From contig CM029393.1 in assembly GCA_017165825.1 (NCBI GenBank), forward strand, positions 1,308,840 through 1,372,839: DNA of 64,000 bases. The letters run 5' to 3'. Each line of letters begins with the position of its first letter. Position 1 is the first letter of the stretch. The notes beneath the pieces were generated by a model, which did not search any database, had not been told where the DNA came from, and was given only the letters and a program-made list of their open reading frames with translations. The DNA is from Hepsetus odoe. Taxonomy: Eukaryota > Chordata > Actinopteri > Characiformes > Hepsetidae. Of the stretch, positions 58,801 to 64,000 are shown in pieces. Position numbers and translations under genes: made by a program.

Positions 58801-60187
58801 TGTTCTCATAAGCAGTGTTTCCATTATTGCAGGAAGAAGGTTTTGTAAGAGTCTTTCATTTGAACAGTCTTTTTCATCCTGAGACATTAAACAGTGGTCA
58901 GTGGAAAAGAAGGTTAATTCACTAAAGATTAATTGACCCCATCATACTCTGACCTTGAAATGGGCAGCCAAATTTTATTATACTTCTTCTAATTATTGGC
59001 CCATTGATGCCTTGCAAACAATTATAACCTGGCAAGATTCAAACAGCTGAATTTTCCCACTGAAAAAAGTGGCACATGAAACACAATCAATAATGTCAGC
59101 ACTGCGTTATGTATCTTGCTGCTCGTGTTGCATAGACATTAGTTTGAAACTGGGCTTATGCTAATGCAATTCAAATAAAAAAGGCTTACAGATGTGATCA
59201 TTTTGCTCAAGGCCCCTGACAATCTCCCTTCAATCTCGTTGGCAGTTTTGGGGAAAAACTTTTTACACACCGTCGAACATTAATAAATGAAATTAATTTA
59301 TTTCACTAGGCAAGAGATTAGAGACTAATTTGGTTAAATAGCACATTTTATAAAAAAAAAAGGCTACATAGCTAAAAACAATAGATCGAGAAAGCTAATA
59401 GCTATCTTGATGCCTTAATTTTCAAGTGTGTGTGTGTGTGTGTGTGTGTCACAGGATTCTTTAAGCAGACAGACTGTGTACAGCATGCACCAGCTTCAAG
59501 GCAACAAGCAATATGGCACAGAGAAATCAGGCTACCTCTACAAGAAGAGTGATGGGTAATTTTTGTGTGATTTTTCATATTCTCATATGTTCCATTGCTT
59601 CCTTTCTAAAGACAATTTCCCACACCAGTAAATTTGCTATTCTGATTGTTAAAGGAAACGTACTCTGCATTGTATTTGTTCAGACTTCTCAAACCTCAGA
59701 GGTAAATATTAGTGTTTTGGGATGACTATGTTGAGATAATATTTACCTCTCTATGGCAGGTTGAGGAAGATGTGGCAGAAGAGGAAGTGCAGCGTGCATA
59801 ACTGCTATCTTACCATTGCACATGGAACTGTAAGAAAAAACAGTAAAACACCATGAGTTAACTGTCCAGCTTTTTTATGTTATCGTGCTTTATCTTCGAT
59901 TATTGTTTTGTACTTTATCAAACCATATGAAAAAGAAATAAAATACATACGAGCATAAAATAACATATAATATTAATTATTTGCAATGCTTTTTTTTTTT
60001 AGCATTTTTTTGAATTGTGATTATTATAGTTAATAGTTTTCATTAGAATGTAATAAAGATGATAAACTATGTGATTATGTGCCTTTACCTCCTTTTCAGC
60101 CTAACAAGCCTCCAGCCAAACTGAATCTTCTCACCTGCCAGGTTAAGCCTAATTTGGAGGACAAAAAATGTTTTGACCTCATCTCAC
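32235..60187 (+). CDS. asap1: asap1-like ArfGAP gene, first 12 coding exons (3' end outside window)
   Basis: 1,108 coding bases in one continuous phase, 369 residues. ASAP proteins are Arf GTPase-activating proteins that bend and bind membranes at focal adhesions and endocytic sites. The window holds the whole BAR domain (about residues 20-300) and the start of the PH domain (from about residue 306). ArfGAP, ankyrin and SH3 parts lie downstream. ASAP1 rather than ASAP2/3 is favoured by CEYLIKVNEIKTKKG, KLKQYIE and YSMHQLQGNK, which match ASAP1 as I recall it. The initiator MPELISVEEFIAET corresponds to the MPDQISVSEF start shared by the family. Residues about 67-100 are more diverged than the rest. 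Large repeat-filled introns separate the exons; intron 1 is 12.6 kb. Confidence 0.9.
32391..32412. repeat. (CA)n microsatellite
   Basis: CACA tract 30 bases inside asap1 intron 1. Confidence 0.9.
34166..34900 (+). mobile_element. Tc1 relic, internally deleted
   Basis: Begins CTGATAAGCCAAAACATTATGATC (TIR side), has GGGCCAAAT, then a jump to GCTTACAGGACTCAGAGGAT and CTGCTGCTAACATCT from the transposase end. Same family as 30848-31025 and 45265-45445. The right TIR is not seen. Confidence 0.6.
35795..36090 (+). mobile_element. LINE-type 3' UTR with (TTGAC)n tail
   Basis: GGTCCTGGAGGAACATTTAT, GGCTGAAATGATAATAAAAT and four ACTTG/TTGAC repeats are the usual end of a CR1/L2-like fish retroelement. 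No ORF remains. Confidence 0.5.
37590..37735 (+). mobile_element. SINE tail fragment
   Basis: CCCTGTAATGGACTGGCAAC, TCCAGGGTGTTTCTTTGCG and AGATAATGGATG are the type-2 SINE tail, without a recognisable tRNA-like head. Confidence 0.5.
38097..38118. repeat. (CA)n microsatellite
   Basis: About ten CA units in asap1 intron 1. Confidence 0.9.
39466..39722 (+). mobile_element. SINE-C
   Basis: GGTGGCATGGTGGTGCAGTGG, CTCACAGTGAGAAGGTCTTG, GGGTTCAAT (B box), then GACTGGCAACCTGCCCAGGG and a tail with ATAATGAATGA. A tRNA-headed family distinct from SINE-A and SINE-B. Confidence 0.75.
40594..40690 (+). mobile_element. SINE-A head, diverged
   Basis: GGGCAGTGGTGGCCTAGTGG head, GTTGGTTCAAATCC B box, GATTGCCCTGAGGCACCCTA. 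The body is missing. Confidence 0.7.
40716..40870 (+). mobile_element. SINE-C fragment
   Basis: GAAGGTCCTGGGTTTAGTTCC, CTGTCCAGGTTCTTTCTTTG and GTCTGCATGGGCTTGCTCTG resemble the SINE-C body. Confidence 0.55.
43459..43640 (-). mobile_element. SINE-A, antisense, diverged
   Basis: CCTTGTGATGACACAGCACG tail side, GCGGTACCTTGCCCAAGGAT body. The head is lost near 43640. Confidence 0.7.
43677..43757. repeat. inverted repeat, about 34-bp arms
   Basis: ACCTCTATCACTAACACCAT...GAAAATTG at 43677-43710 is mirrored by CAATTTTCCAATGGTGGTAG...AGGT at 43723-43757 with one or two mismatches and a loop of about 12 bases. Confidence 0.75.
43758..43803 (-). mobile_element. SINE-B head fragment, antisense
   Basis: GTTGGTCCATAGACAAGTAT then CCTACCACTAGACCACCAC, the reversed SINE-B head, beginning where the hairpin ends. 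Confidence 0.65.
43905..44420 (+). mobile_element. Tc1 relic, sense
   Basis: GTCAAGAACTGTCCAGCGCA and AAAGCTGGAAGGATAGTG (helix-turn-helix region), then after a deletion CCCCTTTGAGAATCTTTGGG (the catalytic-E region) and AAAGCTAAAGGCGGTCCAAT (transposase end). The catalytic middle is gone. Confidence 0.65.
44615..44725 (-). mobile_element. Tc1 transposase-end fragment, antisense
   Basis: ACACTGGATGTTGGAACATTGCTG reads in reverse as AGCAATGTTCCAACATCCAG, the same segment found sense at about 51415. Confidence 0.5.
44974..45046 (+). CDS. asap1: asap1 coding exon 2
   Basis: Acceptor TTGTTTTGTAG, donor CAAG|GTACGA, phase 0 to 1. Reads ALDSDRTILQKMKKAAKAKH then TSGQ, first BAR helix (human ASAP1 ALDQDRTALQKVKKSVKA). 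Confidence 0.95.
45265..45445 (-). mobile_element. Tc1 relic, antisense
   Basis: GCAGAAGATCCAGTAAGTTG, GTCCAGCAGATCTCACAGAT and GCTCAGTTGGACTCA follow the antisense transposase end of the family at 30848 and 34166. Confidence 0.5.
45791..45936 (+). CDS. asap1: asap1 coding exon 3
   Basis: Acceptor GTTTTTTCAG, donor CTG|GTAAGA, phase 1 to 0. Encodes HISHLELYINSMEKLAVNFR then NNGEQEVASAFNKFAEFSKE. Diverged from human ASAP1, but the AF-KF---KEL pattern is kept. Confidence 0.93.
46055..46275 (-). mobile_element. RTE-like LINE 3' end, antisense
   Basis: The reverse complement encodes RRDEDYIGRKMLKMELPG then VREDMQVFSLKEEDAEDRKK, the C-terminal end of the LINE ORF, with AGGGGATCATCC at its terminus. 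Confidence 0.7.
46455..46620 (-). mobile_element. SINE tail-like fragment, antisense
   Basis: GCCACTTGTCCTGATTAGAA, GGTGCTGGAGTCTATCC and GGTGTTGAACCCAGGACCTTC are the reverse of SINE-C tail plus B-box sequence. Confidence 0.45.
47008..47215 (+). mobile_element. SINE-C
   Basis: GTAGCACTGTTGCCTCACAG, CGAGAAGTTCCTGGATTTG, GTGTCTGCCCTGTGATGGAC and GCTGGGATAGGCTCC in family order. Confidence 0.7.
47262..47470 (+). mobile_element. SINE-C, second copy in tandem
   Basis: GCAGCATGATATTAGCACTG, AGAGAAGGTTCTGGGTTTGA and CTCCCACAGTCCAAAGACAC. It starts about 45 bases after the copy at 47008-47215. Confidence 0.65.
47663..47737 (+). CDS. asap1: asap1 coding exon 4
   Basis: Acceptor CCTTCCTGCAG, donor GGT|GTAAGT, phase 0 both ends. 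Reads LKSMLHNINFFLDSLVKGDL then KEVKG, equal to the FTLDSLLKGDLKGVKG block of ASAP proteins. Confidence 0.96.
48620..49045 (-). pseudogene. Tc1 transposase C-terminal half
   Basis: Open frame of 141 residues matching the DDE catalytic end. The first catalytic Asp and the DNA-binding domain lie upstream in other frames, interrupted. Not expected to make an active protein. Confidence 0.85.
49626..49850 (-). mobile_element. SINE-A, antisense, nested in the Tc1 element
   Basis: AAAGTGAAAGTGACAACCC to CTTCCGATGCGGGG, very close to the 14226-14470 copy but lacking the A-box end. Its presence inside the transposon shows the SINE moved after the Tc1 insertion. Confidence 0.85.
50542..50591 (+). CDS. 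asap1: asap1 coding exon 5 (50 nt)
   Basis: Acceptor TTATCCAAAG, donor AATT|GTGAGT, phase 0 to 2. Encodes DLKKPFEKAWRDYENK, almost identical to ASAP1 DLKKPFDKAWKDYETK. The preceding intron carries the Tc1 element at 48374-50185. Confidence 0.96.
51170..51560 (+). mobile_element. Tc1-derived fragment
   Basis: GCTCCCCCAGCATTGGGCTT and GGATCAGTGGAACTGC, then CTCACAATGTTCCAACATCC, correspond to widely spaced parts of one fish Tc1 family with the middle deleted. Confidence 0.5.
52028..52265. repeat. dispersed teleost repeat
   Basis: ATTCAATTTATTCTTGTATAG, CGCCTTTCACAACAGAGTTG and GAGAGGAACCAAAAACTCC are familiar from a common fish repeat. Class not determined. Confidence 0.5.
52566..52695 (+). 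CDS. asap1: asap1 coding exon 6
   Basis: Acceptor CTTTGAAG, donor GAA|GTAAGA, phase 2 to 0. Reads TKIEKEKRELAKQYGMVRTE, then EIAEELEKERRMFQLQMCE, BAR helices conserved across ASAP1/2. Confidence 0.97.
52806..52841. repeat. (CA)n microsatellite
   Basis: About 14 CA units 110 bases after asap1 coding exon 6. Confidence 0.92.
53149..53234 (+). CDS. asap1: asap1 coding exon 7
   Basis: Acceptor TGTTAACAG, donor TGCAA|GTAAGG, phase 0 to 2. Encodes YLIKVNEIKTKKGVDLLQNL then IKHYHSQC, almost identical to human ASAP1. Confidence 0.97.
54267..54342 (+). CDS. asap1: asap1 coding exon 8
   Basis: Acceptor CTTTGTCAG, donor ACT|GTGAGT, phase 2 to 0. Reads FFQECLAATEKLKQYIECLT. KLKQYIE is an ASAP1-type motif. 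Confidence 0.96.
54844..55040 (+). mobile_element. SINE-B
   Basis: GGGGTGGTGGTGGTCTAGTG head, decayed B box (GATTTGAATCCCACC), GTAATTAGGACATGGAAGTC, CTCTGGATAAGAGTGTCAGC tail. Confidence 0.85.
55070..55785 (-). mobile_element. RTE-like LINE fragment, antisense
   Basis: The reverse complement reads through ALGGVEGLLDCWKTTAEVVR and MMVFVDDIVICSES, the catalytic VDD region, then the LERWRNALE-like and EFKYLG-like parts in broken frames. The first VDD block is well preserved. Confidence 0.78.
55945..56186 (+). mobile_element. SINE-A head with complete type-2 tail
   Basis: GCAGCGGTGGCCTAGTGGTT, GGGGGTTCGAACCCCTTCC, then CTGCGATGGGCTGGCGACCT, GTCCAGGGTGCGTCCCCC, GACGCCAGCACCCCCCGC and the ATAATGGATGG end. 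The cleanest example of the mosaic form. Confidence 0.85.
56941..56957. repeat. (TG)n before asap1 exon 9
   Basis: Eight to nine TG units, then GGGGCTGCAG acceptor. Confidence 0.9.
56968..57054 (+). CDS. asap1: asap1 coding exon 9
   Basis: The acceptor GGGGCTGCAG lies directly behind a TG repeat (56941-56957). Donor GAG|GTAATC, phase 0 both ends. Encodes IKQQQDEEKRQLCSLRDQLK then PALQPELKE. Phase-symmetric, so skipping would keep frame. Confidence 0.95.
57055..59454 (+). other. asap1 intron 9 (2.4 kb), mostly unique sequence
   Basis: No transposon or SINE recognised, unlike its neighbours. AT-rich with TAATTA and ATGCTAATGCAA type motifs between 58950 and 59330. It could hold regulatory DNA, but this is not shown. 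Confidence 0.5.
59427..59448. repeat. (TG)n before asap1 exon 10
   Basis: Eleven TG units directly before TCACAG. Confidence 0.9.
59455..59555 (+). CDS. asap1: asap1 coding exon 10: BAR end and PH start
   Basis: Acceptor TGTCACAG straight after a TG repeat (59427-59448). Donor GATGG|GTAATT, phase 0 to 2. Reads QTVYSMHQLQGNKQYGTEKS then GYLYKKSDG, where the PH domain begins. Confidence 0.97.
59760..59829 (+). CDS. asap1: asap1 coding exon 11: PH domain
   Basis: Acceptor CTATGGCAG, donor ACT|GTAAGA, phase 2 to 0. Encodes LRKMWQKRKCSVHNCYLTIA, the basic strand of the phosphoinositide-binding PH fold (ASAP1 IRKVWQRRKCSVKNGILTIS). Confidence 0.97.
60100..60187 (+). CDS. asap1: asap1 coding exon 12: PH domain, last exon in window
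   Basis: Acceptor CCTTTTCAG, donor TCAC|GTAGGT, phase 0 to 1. Reads PNKPPAKLNLLTCQVKPNLE then DKKCFDLIS. The split codon should become His and lead into NRTYHFQAEDE outside the window. Confidence 0.97.
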
Positions 60188-61907
60188 GTAGGTTACAACT
60201 GCACTTGCAATTGCACCTGCACTCCATTGTAACCCACAAAATTGTTCCAACAAAAGCAACTTTATGGGTTGTAGCTATGTAGTTCACGCTTATGTGACCA
60301 TCTAAAAGTTTTGTTTCGTTCATTTAAAAGACATTAGAGTAACTGACAAAATAACATTAACGCTTAATCTTTTATACCTCTTCAACTATTTAATCGAGTG
60401 ACTCTCTTTGCAAAAGATGCAAGATATCATACAGTAGATTTGTACCAAAATTATACAGAAGAGGGAAATTTTGAAGAAATATTATTCATAAGGTTGCCAG
60501 AAGTTAGAACCTACTTAATGACACTTAAAATTATTAATAAAGAAGATATGGTAAACTAGAATTTATTTGTAGGGAAAAACACTTAACTATTAAAGTAATA
60601 ATTGTACCTGAACATTCTTCACAAGAGGGAGCTCTTATCCCTCTTTTTTTTACTGAAAGGTAGAAATCAAATACATGAAAGATCTAAGAATTACACACAT
60701 GTATGTAGTTTATATACAGAGTAAAATTACATTTTTATTATTGTAGGGGTTTTCTTGTTTGCTCAAAGGACAGCATTCACTTGCTTGCTTAATCACACAT
60801 ATAAAGATCCCATTTGCCCATTCGACCCAACTTGAGAAATCAAAGCCATTGTGTTCTTTTAGCCACATTGCCACAGGTGCCACTGGCTGAAAACGGGCTG
60901 TTTTCTATCCAAATATGTGGCTTAATGCTGCCTTTTAGAAACCCTGCAATGGTTTTTGAAAGAATATGAAACACTTTTTTATTAAAGGAAAAGAATACTG
61001 GACATAAAGACAAATAGAAACTGCTTTAAAACTTTGCCAGTAAATGATTAAATGGAAAGAAATTAATATATAATATGTAAGTCAAAGTTATGTAAAACAA
61101 ACTTTCACAGATTAATCATGTAATATGCATGCGATGAACTCAGACGTTTTGTTTTAGCATTTTATGGTAGATATATAACAATCAGGGTGAGAAGCACTGC
61201 TATTATTAACTTTGTATTTATTTCCACACAACAGAGTGTGCATATCTAAATTCAGTTGCAGCTGTCTGTGTGCCAGCGTCCATTATAAAAAATGAATATT
61301 GTAATGAGATAACGTGCCTGTTACACAAAGCTTTTGGAGCTAGTTTCAGGTACAAATCAGACACATTCTGTTATGTTCAAAACCGTCTAAAGGTGCCATT
61401 TTTGGTCCATGTGCCCAGAAAGTGGACAGGGAACAGGTTTTTCTGGGATTGTTTTCTACAAATTTCTTACAAAACCAACAACAAATTAACAGTCATTTCT
61501 CAAATGCATGTTCTTTTTCTTAAGCTAGATTTGAAGAACACTCATGCATCATGTTTTGCTGAGAAAGAATCTCTAACACCACAAGAACACTCCTTATGTA
61601 GCAAATTGTTTTGTCTCCTTTGTGACTTTGCTTAATCAGCTGTGAGGGTATTCAACTATGAATTAAATTCAGGTGAATTGATCCTACTTACATTGCCTTG
61701 CAAAAGTATTCACCCCCCTTGACATTTTTCATGTTTTGTTGCTTCACATCCTGGAATTAAATTGGATTGTTTGAGAGTTTGCACCATTTCAGTTACAGAA
61801 CATGCCTACAACTTTGAAGATGTATTTTTTTTTTTTGTGAAGCAAACAACAAATAGGACAGAATAACAGAAAACTTCAGCATAACTAACTGTTCACCCCC
61901 TCTAAAG

Positions 61908-62279
61908 TCAGTACTTCGTAGAGCCACCTTTTGCGGCAATTACAGCTGCAAGTTGCTTTGGATAAGTCTCTATGAGCTTGCCACTGGTGATTTTTGCCCA
62001 TTCCTCAAGGCAAAACTGCTCCAGCTCCTTCATATTGGATGGTTTTCGCTTATGAACAGCAATCTTCAAGTCTGACCACAGAGTCTCAATTGGATTGAGG
62101 TCTGGACTTTGACTAGGCCATCCCAACACATTTAAATGTTTCCCCTTAAACCACTCGAGTGTTGCTTTAGCAGTATGCTTCGGGTCATTGTCCTGCTGGA
62201 AGGGGAACCTCTGTCCCAAATCACAGGCAGACTGACACAGGTTTTGCTCAAGAATATCCCTGTATTTAGCACCATCCAT
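61908..62279 (-). pseudogene. Tc1 transposase catalytic end
   Basis: 123 residues: FQQDNDPKHTAKATLEWF (second Asp), LNPIETLWSDLK (Glu) and the terminal AAKGGSTKY. The first Asp is in a separate frame upstream. Dead copy. Confidence 0.88.
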
Positions 62280-62539
62280 CTTTCCCTCGACTAGGACCAG
62301 TTTCCTGGTCCTTGCTGCTGATGGAATGTGTTAGGTTTGCGCCAGACATAGCATTTTCCTTGGTGGCTGAAAAAGTTCAATTTTAGTCTCATCTGACAAG
62401 AGCACCTTCCTCCACACATTTGGGGAGTCGCCCACATGCCTTTTGGCAAACTCAAAACATGCCTTCTTATTTTTAACATTAAGTAATGGCTTTTTTCTGG
62501 CCACTCTTCCATAAAACCCAGCTCTATGGAGTGTACGGC

Positions 62540-62761
62540 TTATTTACTGGTCCTATGGACAGATACTCCAGTCTGTGCTGCCTCTCTGATTAATGCCCTC
62601 CTTGCCCGGTCTGTGAGTTTTGGTGGGTGGCCCTCTCTTGGCAGGTTTGTTGTGGTACCATGTTCTTTCCATTTGAAGATGATTGATTTGATGGTGCTCC
62701 AGGGATCATCAAAGATTTGGATTATTTTTAAAGCACGACCCTGACATGTACTTCTCAACAA
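62540..62761 (-). pseudogene. Tc1 transposase DNA-binding region
   Basis: Reads LKIIQIFDDPWSTIKSIIFK, EHGTTTNLPREGHPPKL and TDRARRALIREAAQ, the paired-like helix-turn-helix of Tc1 transposases, without the start codon region in frame. Confidence 0.82.
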
Positions 62762-63978
62762 CTTTGTCCCTGACTTGTTTGGAGAACTCCTTGGTCTTCA
62801 TGGTGAGATGCCTTTTGCTTAGTGGTGTTGCAGCTTCAGGGGCCTTTCAGAAAAGGTGTGTTTATACTGACAGATCATGTGACACTTAGATTGCACACAG
62901 GTGGACTTCATTTCACTAAATATGTGAATTTTGAAGGTAATTGGTTGCAGCAGGATTTTTAGGGGCTTCGTGGCAAAGGGGGTGAATACAGTGCATACCC
63001 TTTTCAGTGTTTCTTTGTTTTTTTTTTTGTTTTTTTTTTTTTTTTTTTAATATATTTTACTCTAATTTCACTTCAGACTGTTTGATGTAGATCCATCACA
63101 TAAAATAAGATTAAGAAACATTTACATTACAGGTTGGAAAGTAACAAAATAGGCAAAAAACCAAGGGTGGGTATACTTTTGCAAGGCACTGTATACATTT
63201 GGCCTAATGTGTCTAGACCTCTAATTTGTTAAATTATAAGACAAGCAGCTGCACGGTTGTTTCTGAATTAACTCGAGTTCTCAAAGATATTTTTAAAGTG
63301 CTGTGTCTCAGTTACATGATCTAATTCATTGCTAGTTCCCAACCCCTAACTTTCCACATCTCATGCACACACAGTTGGATAGTCTCTGTGGTCAGTGGAA
63401 TGGGACTTCCGGCAGCAGCTACACATGATTTTAAGATTAGTGTTAGAGGGTTATAAGCCCCCAGCATTAAACTGTTAAGCAGTGAAAGCAGAGTGATGGA
63501 GAAACCTTTGGGAGTGGCATTTAATAAATCTTTAAAAATGAGTACCTAATCAGACGAATGCTCCTGTGGCAGAATACAATCAAATGCACACAGCAATCTG
63601 CTAACATCTGCTCTAAAACTTCCCAGTGATGTTGAGGCTGTAGCTGCAGCAAATATAGTATTTAAGAAGAAACACTGAATGAGACAGTGCCTATTTTAGG
63701 TCTTTTGCAGTGTATGTTATTATAAAGAATATCTTTCCTTTGGGCTACTTTAAAAATTCTGCCTCTAAATGGGAGTATTTTAGTTAGTGTCATCTTAGGT
63801 GTGGTTAGCTCTCAGTTATTTACCAGCGTAGCTTGAAATATAAGGGTATGAGCTTTCTGGACATGGGATGTTTACGCACTCCATCTTACCTTTGACGTTG
63901 GAGCTTTATGTTTAAACCTAATGTTTGTTCATCTTTTGTTAGTGTGTTCATTAGTGCTTAAAGAATGTTTGCATGCTG

Positions 63979-64000
63979 CTTTATGTTCTTTTTTTTGCAG
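63979..64000 (+). other. splice acceptor-like tract at window end
   Basis: A pyrimidine-rich run (TGTTCTTTTTTTTGCAG) ends exactly at the last base. Frame and gene order predict the next asap1 exon (PH domain, phase 1 entry, NRTYHFQ-like) to begin at the next base. Confidence 0.6.

Larger units (their letters stand above)
61691..63191 (-). mobile_element. Tc1-type transposon, near full length, inactive
   Basis: Left end CATTGCCTTGCAAAAGTATTC and right end ATACTTTTGCAAGGCACTG are inverted copies (one mismatch) with TA on both sides. 1.5 kb. Minus-strand transposase pieces: N-terminal helix-turn-helix (KSIIFKWKEHGTTTNLPREG; 62540-62761) and catalytic end (61908-62279). Frameshifts separate them. 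Lies between asap1 coding exon 12 and the next exon. Confidence 0.9.

Noticed and set aside
1..64000. CRISPR array, phage, operon or bacterial defence genes
   Set aside because: All coding sequence is split by introns and belongs to vertebrate families; repeats lack regular spacers.
1..64000. Endogenous retrovirus or LTR pair
   Set aside because: No gag-pol-env reading, primer-binding site or paired LTRs seen; the reverse-transcriptase pieces are LINE type.
1..64000. A previously undescribed biological system
   Set aside because: I looked for unexplained gene clusters and structured repeats. Everything coding fits two known gene families or dead mobile elements; only local oddities, listed as findings, remain.

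Overview
This window is vertebrate nuclear DNA, most probably from a teleost fish. Genes are split into short exons with GT-AG introns. The intervening DNA is dense in tRNA-headed SINEs, RTE-like LINE copies, several Tc1 families and (TG)n/(TA)n microsatellites, a mix typical of ray-finned fish. The species cannot be fixed from sequence alone.

Two genes lie head to tail on the + strand. Positions 509-30315 carry 32 exons of a ferlin. They encode about 1,529 residues from just after C2C to the stop codon: FerA, FerB, C2D, a C2-like 'de' module, C2E, C2F and a C-terminal membrane anchor. Upstream exons (about 330 residues if the protein is the usual ~1,860) lie before the window. The C-terminal tail is unlike otoferlin, and the neighbour is asap1, so I call it fer1l6. 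After a poly(A) signal near 30834 and about 1.2 kb of intergenic DNA (Tc1 relic, CA repeat, a perfect 34-bp palindrome) comes a CpG-rich stretch with four CCAAT boxes. It precedes the second gene, asap1-like (ArfGAP with SH3, ankyrin and PH domains). Twelve coding exons (32235-60187) encode 369 residues: the BAR domain and the first half of the PH domain. The rest of the PH domain, ArfGAP, ankyrin and SH3 parts lie beyond the window, whose last bases are a splice-acceptor-like tract ending in AG.

Both products work at membranes: ferlins in calcium-linked membrane fusion, ASAP proteins in Arf-GTP hydrolysis and membrane curvature. Their adjacency looks like conserved linkage (human FER1L6/ASAP1 on 8q24; the ohnologous OTOF/ASAP2 pair on 2p), not an operon-like unit.

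The rest is repeats. There are at least three tRNA-like SINE families, here named A, B and C. RTE-like LINE remnants occur six times; one copy has a readable target-site duplication. At least five Tc1-type families are present, three with both terminal inverted repeats and TA duplications. No CRISPR, bacterial, viral or genuinely new gene system was found. The most interesting signals are a possible GC-AG intron, TG tracts used as acceptor context at several exons, an inverted SINE pair, mosaic SINE tails, and overlapping upstream ORFs before asap1.
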